Assembly (NCBI GenBank): GCA_014529385.2
Contig: CM043955.1
Span: 134,922,108-134,986,107 of the forward strand
From: Adiantum capillus-veneris
Taxonomy: Eukaryota > Streptophyta > Polypodiopsida > Polypodiales > Pteridaceae
Length of the DNA: 64,000 nt
Reading direction: 5' to 3'
The position numbers were made by a program, and so were the translations under genes. The notes beneath the pieces are model-generated. The model made no database searches. It was not told the DNA's origin and was given only the letters and a program-made list of their open reading frames with translations. Below, one piece after another: positions 21,501 through 33,500 of this stretch (position 1 is the stretch's first letter; each line of letters starts with the position of its first letter).

Positions 21501-24500
21501 ATGCGATGACCGAAGCACTCCAAAGAGCCAAAAGCATCTGTGAAAAGAGCCGGAAGGAAAACGCAGCCGAAGAGCAGTCGACACTTGCCGAATGAAGGCT
21601 CTGGAGTGGCGACAACGCCATAGCAAATGTGGCAAGGTCTCCTCAGCTTCAAGACATCTGGGGCAGTGGGAAGGTGCAATATGCCGAGTATGTAACACAC
21701 TGCCAACAGGTAGAGCTCCCACCAAGCAACGCCACAAGAAAAACCGCTCCTTCAAAGGTAGATGACTCTGCCAAATATGAGACATTGTGTGTTTCCACCA
21801 CAAGGATGACTCGGAGAGCATGTAACAAACTGCTGACGTGTCAAAGTCTAAAGAATGGAGCCAACTTACAGATGTGGCCGAGGAGCCTAAAACCCTAAGA
21901 AGAACAAGTAACAGAAGAAGTGTCACAAAGTAATGACGTGGTTGCCCGAGAGCAGAAAACCCTAACCCTAATTTCTGCCAGAAACCCTAACTGCTGAAAC
22001 CCTAATTCCAGAAACCCTAACTTCTGAAACCCTAGTTCCAGAAACCCTAACTGCTGAAACCCTAATTCCAGAAAGCCTAACTGCTGAAACCCTAAACCCT
22101 AACCCTAAAACCTGCAAACCCTAATTCTGGAAACCCTAACCCTAAACTGCAACAGCGTGGCTGATTTCCGAAAATTGCGCTGGCATGATGACGTGGCAGG
22201 CTGTACGGATTTACGTGATTTACATTGGCAGCTTTTGGCATTGCTTTTTGGACCAGAAGCTTTTGAGTTTGAAAGCTTTTCATGTAAACTGCTTTTTAGG
22301 CCAAGGGCCTTTAAATATGAGGCTAGGGCTCATTCTTTGGCATGCTTCCTGGAGAAGGTGCAGAGTCTGGAGTATCGGCTTGTACTTTGATGACGCAATA
22401 TAAAGAAATACCGAAAGGGGCGCCAAGGTTTGGGGCCAATACTCTCTGGGGTGGAATTCTGCCACTCCGTGTCGCGTGTCGTCTCTCTCTTTCAGTTCAG
22501 TTGTTATTGAAGTGCTAAAAGTCTGTTCAGTCTGTTCGTTTCTATTGGCACGTGGTGCCCACCTTGTGACAGAGCAACCACAACCGATTACCACGATGCA
22601 CAATCCATATATCAGACTAAAGGATGGCATATACACTGCCAGCTAAGATGCAGTCCAATCTAGTCGTAGCCAGATTCCAATCAGAGAAGCGAGAGTCCAC
22701 ATCCAAAGGAGGAATGGGTGAGTAATCAGCAAGCATCCTTTGAATTTTCCACCAAAGAGAAGAATAGTGAGGAACACACACACACACACACAGACTCTTT
22801 ACTTTTTCATACTAAAAAGGGGGAGGGTCGATCTTATCTACGGAAATGGGGGCACAAAGTTTTTGGCCTGCTATTTAGGAAGTGGCCGGACACACTTAAA
22901 AATATTCTAAATTTGCAAAAGTCAATAAAAACTCATCTGTTAGCCTTATGCTTCCATACACACCATCCAGGCATCCCCGAATCCAATCTCATGCACATAT
23001 GCAATGCTGACACATACTCCTTCACAAAAAATGCATTTGCTTGTCAGAAAAGCAACCAAAAAGCAGCTCACTTTTTTAGAAAGCAACTACATTTCCTCAA
23101 AGCTACGAAGAACCCATCTTCACTCAACTGCTTGGCTCTTGCGTGCAACTCTAACTCAATTTCCAAAATACTCAAACTATATGAAATATTCCCTACTTGA
23201 TGCTCCCGTCACCCACCATGTGATGCATTACGAATTCCCATCTCTTAGTCTCTCACTCACCGAACTTACGGAACAACTCCTTCACAATGCTCTATGTCAC
23301 CCACCATGTGATGCATTACGAATTCCCATCTCTTAGTCTCTCACTCACCGAACTTACGGAACAACTCCTTCACAATGCTCTATGTCACCCATCCCATGAC
23401 ACATTAGAGATGTTTGTTCCGGAAGGTAGAATACTTCTTCTCAATGCTCTATATCACCCATCCGATGTGATGCATCAGAGGTATCCGTTCTTGGCTGCCA
23501 AACAGATATTCCCGTTCACAATGCTCTAGAATGATGCGCTAGGACTATCCGTACTTGGATGTCTCAAGAGATTCTGTCTATGATGCTCTATGTCATCCTT
23601 CCAATGCTGCATTCTGAAAACCCTGTGTAGCGCGGATAGAGTGTCGTGCTCTCCACAGTGGGTGCTCCTCAGTGCAATGTGCCTGACATCTCACTCAAAT
23701 AGAACGAAAAACACAGGAAACAATAGATAACAGCAAATCAACACAGAGACACAGTAGCAAACCAAAACATATTGACTCGACTATCTCAACGGAACCAATA
23801 CAGACTCTGGCGTGGCAGCACACTCAGCTCCAGCCCAGAACTCACAGGTAAAATGGAGGTGTCGAGGCTCAGATGTGCAGGGATGGTGCAGACGTGCTGT
23901 GTGTATAGACTCACACTCTAGACGACGACACTGGACCATATATGAAGAAGATAATGATGACCCGACAGATACTACTCATATGTACAACCATAAAGAGCCA
24001 CCAACAACGGCTCATAAATGTCAGCCATCTAAGTCTATCCCCAAACTGAGTGGTGGTGATGACCTGGCCACGATGTCCACTAGATCACCGTCCGTATCCC
24101 TGCCATGTGTCACTGCCCAGCCTAGAGAGTCCGTCCAATGTGAACCAGACCAGACCAACTGTACTAACTGTGTGTCCCGTGAAAGTGACCCTGTAGCTTG
24201 CTACAGGTTGCTAGCCACAAGACCGCTCACCGTCTCGGTGAGAGGAATACTGAATAACTGTGAAAGAAAACCACTAGGTACTGCATCTGTACAATGGTGA
24301 GCTCCTAAATCTGTCATTCAAGAGATAGAGTTGTGGCCACTGCTGCACCCAAAGTATCAGACTCTGGAAGTGGAGCCATCAGATAGATGGGAAAACTCTT
24401 GACTCTATGAGTGCTCTCCACAAACCGACTCTCAGCGAAAGGAGCAGCCACCTGCTGCTCGGCGGATGGGAGTACCAGGCCTGAAGTGTACTGAGGCCGC

Positions 24501-27500
24501 CGACTCGCACACCCATGTCGATGTGCACCTGCGAAGCCATCACAAGGAGCCGTTTGTGAGGATGACATGTGTGGTAAGGAGCCGAAGGTGCCACGCTGCT
24601 AAAATCCCCGAGGGTAGTAGTCAAACTACTGTTGTGATGGAGCACCTCCCCAAACTGTCGATGACTGTGCTCTCCATATCCCATGGGCGTCTGTACTGAT
24701 CTAGCATGACGAACCAACCCATATCCCATGGTAGCCTGAGGCTGCTACTGAAACCCCATGTCCCCTTGGACTAGCACGTCCCGAAATCCTTGCATTTCAG
24801 CTTTGAGGTCATCAATTATCTGGGACTTTACATGCGAATCCTGAGGCAGGGCGAAAATGGTAGCATCCCACCGGGCGTGCCAAAAATGAGAGCACTTGTA
24901 GCATGGATAGTGTGTCGTGCTCTCTACAGTGGGTGCTCCTCAGTGCAATGTGCGTGACATCTCACTCAAACAGGAACGAAAACACAGGAAACAATAGATA
25001 ACAGCAAATCAACACAGAGACGCAGCAGCAGACCAGAACATATGGACTCGACTATCTCAAAGGAACCAGTACAGACTCTGGCATGGCAGCACACTCAGCT
25101 CCAGCCCAGAACTCACGGGTACAATGGGGGTGTCGAGGCTCAGATGTGCAGGGATGGTGCAGACGTGCTGTTTGTATAGACTCACACTCTAAACGACGAC
25201 GTTGCACCATATATGAAGAAGATAATGATGACCCAACAGCTACTACTCATATGTACAACCATAAAGAGTCACCAACGGCTCATAAATGTCAGCCATCTAA
25301 GTCTATCCCCAAACTGCGTGGTGATGATGACCTGACCACGATGTCCACTTGACCATCGTCCGTATCCTTGCCACATGTCACTGAGAGAGTCCGTCCAGTG
25401 TGAACCAGACCAGACCAACTGTACTAACTGTACTCACTTATGGATCCATTGAACCTGTGTCAACTGTATAGACTAGAGCTCCTCTGCCTGTACACCATGC
25501 CGTGCAGGCATGTCTTCAATGGCTATAGGTTATAGGAAAAGTCGGAGATTGGCCATGCCATCTTGCTCCAAAGTCCAGCTCACAATGCCAAAAGCCAACC
25601 AACATACACATGTCCTATGTCCAAGTATCACAAAGATGTACAATCTTTGGCTCGTCAAACACACCATCCTCCAAAGACTGAATGGGTCCTCTGGCCTCTG
25701 CCAAAGCAATAGGAGCAATCACCTGAGCTTGGTGCGGAGAAAGAAATCTGACAAGAGTGCTATCCATCCAAAGTCAGAGCACGGGGCATACTAGATTCAA
25801 AGAGAGGATTCTCTATGCTTGATCTTCGATTTAGACTTTGAGCTATCATTGAAGAGAATCAAGCACATGGGTGTCAAATCTCTTGCTTCTTGGTGGATTT
25901 TCTCAAAGCTCTTGATACAATAGCTAAAGCGGGATTGTTACATAGATCGTAAAATTTGGGTGTTCCCAGTGTAGAAACTTAGGGTTTCTTGGCACTTTAT
26001 GAGGCTCTGACAGTAGAGCGCAAACACTAGAGGGCCTAATTCAGACAATTCACTCCACGTTGGAGTGAAGCAGGGATGTTCGCTCTCTCCTACCTTCTTG
26101 GTATGTAGATTGATGAGATATCGGAACATATTGATAGAGGGAGAAATAAAGGTGCACAGTTAGCATAGATATTTTTAATGTGAGCAAACCTCAGCAGGGT
26201 TTAGATACCCCTGACCTATAATGTATAACAGAAATATAACATCACCCATAGACCTGTGAATCTGATACAGATCCGACTTATGACAAGTTAAAAAAAAGAA
26301 TCTAAAAATTTGACCAGGTTTTGTGAGCTTTCAATATTATTTGAGCAACGCCTTTTAAGTGACTAATCAAATCACGTCATCCTCACCTACCAACCTGGTA
26401 TCTTTCCAAAAAGATGTATGATCTAATTGAGGTACCACCAATGTGGCATTCAAGATCCGAGCAACCACAACTGCATCAATTATCTACAAAAGCACATGCT
26501 GTCTTAAATGCAAAACTTGGGACCATAATGTATGAGACTACAGTTACCACAGATAAGCTATTACCCCCGTTCTTTGTTGATTTAAACCTCCGCTGGCTTC
26601 AACAAGCAAGTAACCGTTTGATCGATACTCGACTTGACCTAAGAAGCCCTCAATAAAAGAAACTGTGATTCAGTTGAAAAAAATGGGGAAAATCTCTCAC
26701 AAATTGATTAGAATAGAACAAGCAATTAAAAGTAAATTGCTTCCTTTCTAGCAATATAGTAAAGCAGAACTGTGCAAAGCAAGTGGGCAACAATATTCCT
26801 GCTAAGTACTTGAACATGAAAGGGAGGTAAACGGTTTGCCAAATACAGAACAATCGAAACTCTTAACAGCCAGCCCTTCGGGTAAAAAAAACTCTCAACA
26901 GCCCTTCTAAGCTCATTGATGAAATTTTTTATTTATACGACACTTAAAGATAGATCTATATTGTCAAAAAGACTAAACTATGCAAAATTTGGAGCAATAT
27001 ATCTAAATTTGTGTCACAAAAATACGGAAGCGTAAACTGACGTTTAATTGCACTTCAAATACTCAAGAGAATTAGAGGGAGCGAGAAAACTTGACACTTC
27101 ATTGGGACCAGAAGATGGGCTAGTCCCCCCCCATAAAGAGAAATATCTTTATTACTAAGGGAGAATCTTTACAATCACAGGAACGGGGCATACGCCCGTC
27201 CTCTATTCTTTCTTCTGTTCTGTTCTGACTATTGACTGAGAAAGTGTTTCCACTTTCTTACTGCTTAGGGGATTTCCCCTCTTCTGCGAGACTGGTTGGA
27301 AGCTCTCGAAAAGAGAGTCTATCTTCCGAAACAGCTCATCGGAAGCTCTCACAGAGGAGAGTCCATCTTCCGTTATGTGTTGCCTTCATGCTCATTCCTT
27401 CATGCATAGAACACAAAAGAGAAACAAGCAAAATGCACACGTACATGCTTGCTGTAATTTTCTGCACATAACCTGAAATTCTTACCTGTGCGCACCCCTA

Positions 27501-30500
27501 CGCCGAAACAGAGGTCTTCTTCGCGATGGAATCGCGCCAAACTTGATGTAGACTTAGGATAAGGAGAGAGAAGAGGATTTCTATGGTTGATCTGCTGAAA
27601 ACAGCCCTAATCGAGGTGATTAGGGGCTGAAAACAGAGAATTACAGCAGCCGCACTCTGCTAAGAGAGCGTCTACGGCAGCTTCTCGCGATGAAACTTCA
27701 CCAGAAGGTGTCTATGATTGTGAGATCCCTTGTTCTTGACAATGGGAGCACAAGGCTACCACATATGTCGCAAGGGGCTGCTCTCAAGCTTCAATGGAGG
27801 GCTCCACCGCGTAGAGCACGCTCACATTAGGGGGGGTAGGTGCACTGCCAGCCCTGAAAATGGGGGAGGGGGGCTCCTAAATAGCCATCAGGGAGAGGGG
27901 GCGCTAGGAAGAGAGAGAGGGTGAGAGTGAGAGTGAGAGAGAGTTAGTTTGCATTGGTAAGTGTGCCACTTGGCACACTTACTTTAAAAACTTAAAAACC
28001 ATTCAACTTTTGACTTTAAAAACTTCTAGCTCATTAATTAAAAATGTGCAACTAACTAACAACTGCTACCAATGATTCTTTTATGAGAACACCAAAGGTC
28101 TGCCGGCGCAATGCCGCACGGGCACTGCACCGCCTTTACCTGTTCACACTTGTCCGGCCGCCCGCCCGGGCACGGACCGTTAAATTAATTTCACGAAACT
28201 TACCCTAAGGCTTTATTAGCTTTATTAGCGTTACGGTCACTGTTCTAAGGACCCCATCTCATTCATGTGCTTGTACTGACGCGCGTATTTTTCTGAGCCT
28301 AAAATCTAAGGCTACTGCTTACCCCTTTCTGAAGACCCGATTTCCCAATCACTAGGGCTTCAGGGTAATTTCTACTAAGGTCCCTCTGAGGTGTTCTAGC
28401 CCGCATTTAGGCTCACCTGAGGCCTTGGAACTGCTAGGTCTATTCTGGTGTGCACACAACTAATTAGATAATTCTTTTCTCGTAAATAAATTAATTATTT
28501 ACAAAGTCTGACTTAGTTACATCCCTCTTGGTTCTAAACAGTTGACCTCAACTGTAGAGCGTCAACATAACTGTGCAAGATGTCAGGGTAGTCCTTGAGA
28601 TCGGACTCAGTCATCCACTTTGCATCTAAAGGAGTGTAATTCTTGAACTTGACTAAATACTTTCGATGTAGACTCCCCGACTTGAGTTGTCTCTCCGAGT
28701 GGTGTATTATCTGTTCAGGTTGAAGGATTTCCTCAGTCTCTTCGACTTCTGGAGGATCTTCTTGTACTGGCGCCACTGGAGGAGGTCCAACATATGGTCG
28801 GAGGAGACTGACATGAAAAGCATTGTGGATGCGCCAGTGAGAAGGCAAACCCAATCTGAAAGTCACATCATTGACTTTATCTGTAACTTTGAAAGGGCCG
28901 TAGAATCTATGGGAAAGTTTGACAACTTTCCCTTTGCCGACCCGCTTTTTCAATCTAGCTTTCTCAAACCGAAGCAGGACATATTGTCCTTTTTCAAGAT
29001 TGAGATTCCTTCTGTGCTTGTCTGCTTTTCTCTTCTGTTACTCTTGAGTACGAAGAATTGCTTGCTTTACTTGTTGATGGGCAATATCAATATTGCGCAC
29101 AAATTCATCTGCGGCGAAGATGTTTTCTTTGGTCACCATAATAGGAAGTAAGAGTGGCTTCCCGTAAATAATTTCGAAGGGGGCTTTACCAGTTGAGGAA
29201 TGTATAGTATTATTATATGCAAACTCAACTATTGGTAAGTACTGTTCCCATTCAGATTGTCGTTCTGAAACATAGCACTTGAGGAGATCTAAAACAGTGG
29301 CATTAGCAATTTCGCTTTGACCATCTGTTTGAGGGTGATAAGCTGATGAAAAATCAAGCTTAGTTCCCAAGTTTTCAAACAATGCCTGCCAAAATAGACT
29401 AGTCATGCGGGGATCTCTATCGCTGACAATAGTCTTTGGCAATCCATGGTGTTTAAAAATCTGAGCTAGAAATATTCTAGCCATGTGATCAGCTTTGATC
29501 GTCTTCTTTACTGGAAGAAAATGGGCTTGCTTACTGAATCTGTCTACTATAGTCCAGATTGCATCATTTCCATTCTTGGATCGAGGAAGATCCGTAATAA
29601 AATCCATGGCAATACTTTCCCATGGCATGTTAGGCACAGGGAGCGGCTGAAGCTTGCCATAAACTTTATGTCTGTCATATTTCACTTTTTGGCATACTAA
29701 ACACTCACGTACATGTTTTTCAATGTCCGCACGGAGTGTTGGCCAAAAGAAATACCTTTCGAGGGCACTAGTGGTGGAAGCAATTCCCCGATGCCCGGCA
29801 TAAGGAGAATTATGTGCTTCATCCATCACCTTTTGTCGTAAGGGCTGAGCTATGCATATTGCTTGTTGACGATAAAGTGTATTATCCCTGATAGAATAAG
29901 GTGGCTTTGAGTGACCAGCTTGAAGATCTGCCCAAATTGTGGCGAAGTCTGGATCTTGAGGATACATCTCGCTGAGAGATTCTAGTTCCTCATGATAAAT
30001 TGTTGTTAGTGCATTGATCTTTGGACGCCTGGAGAGAGCATCTGCAACTGCATTCTTTGTTCTAGAAGTGTGTAAAATCTGAAAATGAAACATTGAAAGA
30101 AAGTTGGCCCATCTCATCTGCTTTTCTGATAACTTTCTCTGTGTGATAAAGTAGCGAAGACTTTGATGATCTGTCTTGATAATAAAATCAGCTCCTAATA
30201 GATAGTGTTTCCAAATGGAAAGAGCATGAATTACTGCCAGTAGCTCTTTTTCGTATATGGAGGCATGCAACTCTGCATCTTTAAGGCGCCGACTTTCATA
30301 GGCTATCGCGTGACCCTCTTGGTTCAGAACTGCTCCTACACAATCTCCAGATGCATCGCAGTATACCTCGAAAGGTTTGCGAAGATCAGGGACGGTGAGA
30401 ACAGGTCCGTGACTGAGTAGATACTTAAGCTTTTCGAAAGCTTGTTTTTGTCCAGACCCCCAATGGAATGGAATCCGCTTCTTTGTCAGGTCATGGAGGG

Positions 30501-33500
30501 GACCTGCTATCGCGGCAAAAGCTCGAATGAAACGCCGATAATAAGAACAGAGGCCAAGGAAACTTCGTACATCATGTACTGTAGTTGGCGTAGGCCATTC
30601 TACAACTGCTTGAATCTTTTCAGGGTCCATTCTCACCTGGTTGTGAGATACTATATGGCCCAAATAGTGGATTTCTTTCAAAAAGAACTCACTCTTCTTA
30701 GCATTCACAAATAATTTGTGTTTGTGTAATTCTTCAAACACTAAGGCGAGATGCTTATAGTGTTCGTCTTCCGTCTCTGAGAAGATTAAGACGTCATCAA
30801 AGAAAACGCCTGTAAAACTTCTATATGAGTGGAAGATTCTATCCATCATTCTGTTGAATGTAGCTGGTGCATTAGTGAGTCCAAAAGGCATCACTAAGAA
30901 TTCATACAACCCGAAGGTTGTTCTAAATGAAGTCTTATGCACATCCTGAGGAGCTATGCGGATTTGATGATAACCGCTCTTCAAGTCTATACGACTAAAG
31001 ACACTTGCTCCTTGTAACTTGTCAAGAATGTCGTCAATCCGAGGGATTGGAAATCGATTCTTGATTGTGATCTTGTTTAGAGATCTATAGTCTATGCACA
31101 TGCGGAATGTGCCATCCTTTTTCTGTACTAGCAAGACAGGTGAACAATATGGAGAAGTACTAGGCCTTATTAAGCCCTTCTCCAAAAGTTCGTTAATCTG
31201 CTTGAGAATTTCCTCTTGCTGCATTAGACTAACTCGATAAGGGGGCTGATTTGGAGGAGAACTTCCTGGGATCAAATCAATGGTATGATCCTCAGGTCGC
31301 AAAGGTGGGAGTTCATTTGGAAGTTCATCTGCAAAACAATCTTTATATCTTTCTATTAACTTAAGTCTTTTTTGCTCTAAAGAGGAAGAAAGTTGTGAAA
31401 CAGACATATCTCTCTCTCTTGCAAAAATCAAGTACGCTGAAACACACTTTTTCATTTCTTTCTTGATGGCAATGTGGTTGGCGATAGGAATACGCCAATC
31501 ACCTGCATCTGCAAGTACAAGATACTCCTTTCCTTTATGAGCAAAAGATAAGGTTTTCTGAACATAGTCAGGAATGGGATGCATCTTGTAGTGCCAAGGC
31601 ATTCCCAAGATAACATCGCATCCTTCAAGTGAAGCTAGTAAGAAAGACTCTTGATCCTTGTAGTCGTCGACCTTTAGATTCAACTTCCCTATGATTGGAG
31701 TAGAGTTTGAGTTCTGCCCTTTGAAAGCTGATTGCGCTTGAATAGAGACTCCAAAACGATTGGGCTGCAAGTTCAGGTCGTCAGCTAGCTGAGTAGAGAT
31801 GAAGTTGTCTGTACTACCAGGGTCAAACAAAATAAGAGCCCGCTGGTTGTTGATACTACCCCATGCTTTGAGAAGAGCTCTTTCTTTTCCATCCTTGGTT
31901 GTATTTCCCTGTACATCTGGGACTGCATTGGAGGAGGGTGGTTGTGGAGGTTTGGTTGGACAATCACCCTTCATATGACCAACTTGTCCGCACTTGAAGC
32001 ATCTTCCTTCACTAATGTAGGTTCGCAACTCAACAGGAGAGAGATATCTCCCTTTCTTGGGCTGATTTGGCTTTGCTTCTGCTTCGGAGGCGGTTCTTTT
32101 CTTCTTTTGAGAAGAAGTAGAAGAGGTAGGTTGCTCATGGAGAGCCTTCTGCTTGGCATGGTAAGTGCTTTGCTCCATCTTCCTTGGAGTACCCTTGTCA
32201 TGTATTCCATCAGCTATGCGGGCTGATTCCATAAGTATCTGCAAGTTACCTCGAGGGTAAAGCTTCATAGCCTTTTGCAAGGCTTCATGCAAACCTGCTT
32301 CAAACTTGCGCATCTTCTCCGAATCGTCAATCTTCTTGAATGGAGTGACTTTCAAGAGAACGTCCCAAAACCTATCCACATAGCGTGGAACAGTTTCGTT
32401 CTCTGACTGTGAAAGTCGATCCCATTCTTTCTTTACCTCTTCCTCATAGTCTGGAGGAAGGAACTGTGCGTAGAACTCCTTCTTGAAAGCGGTCCAATCT
32501 TGGGGTTTGCGCTCTTCCAGGATAAGGGTTAACCACCAATTGCTGGCGGTGCCTTTCAGGTACAAACTGACATGGCGAAGCTTGGATCTTTCCTTGAAAT
32601 TCCCTTCTACAAATGCAACTTCAAATTGGCGGATGAAAGCCAAAGCTTTGTCATTATCACACCGTCCATTGTAGGTGTCGAATTTCACATCTTTATCTCC
32701 CGACTTGAATGTTTTCTGCCTATGGTGCTTCTTCTTATGGTGCTCCTTCTTTCTATGCTTAGACTCCTTGGGGACAGGAGTCCTTTCCCTTGAATGTCGA
32801 GAAACATGTCTTCCGGAGAAACTATGTCTTCCAGATCCTTCATAAAAGAGAACTGAGGGGAATTAGGGAGATCCTGATCTTGAACTTTTGGATTAAACCG
32901 CACATGACGTTCTGGAGGTTTCTTCTGCCTCTCGTGCATGCATAAGTTCCAATCAAAGGATCTTTTCTTGGTTGTGGCGCCTTTGGGTTCTGCGGAATTT
33001 CTCCCGACCCCATCGGCATTTTCTCCTTCCCTTTTTCAAGAGTATGGAGAATCTTTTGGACTTCTGGATGGGAGAGAGCTTTCTGCAACTCTTCCACCTG
33101 CTGTTGAAGGAGAGAGAACTCTATCTCGCATCCTCCCATTTCTGCAGTCTGCCAAGAGTCGTCAATCCCTTCAGGAAGAGAGAGAGAACCTGGCTCTCAT
33201 GCCACTGTCACAAAAATACGGAAGCGTAAACTGACGTTTAATTGCACTTCAAATACTCAAGAGAATTAGAGGGAGCGAGAAAACTTTGACACTTCATTGG
33301 GGACCAGAAGATGGGCTAGTCCCCCCCCATAAAGAGAAATATCTTTATTACTAAGGGAGAATCTTTACAAGCACAGGAACGGGGCATACGCCCGTCCTCT
33401 ATTCTTTCTTCTGTTCTGTTCTGACTACTGACTGAGAAAGTGTTTCCACTTTCTTACTGCTTAGGGGATTTCCCCTCTTCTGCGAGACTGGTTGGAAGCT

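Noticed and set aside
22718-23200. 160-codon plus-strand ORF
   Set aside because: No family motif and His-Thr repeats from an AC microsatellite; composition does not look like a real protein.
23812-24300. Plus-strand ORF of 162 codons
   Set aside because: It lies across the terminal repeat, is duplicated at 25083-25352 with a different end, and has no motif. It is taken as chance within the repeat.
26414-26656. Plus-strand ORF of 80 codons
   Set aside because: It is the antisense shadow of O-fucosyltransferase exons 3 and 4 and the 81-bp intron between them; the minus-strand reading has family motifs and splice sites.
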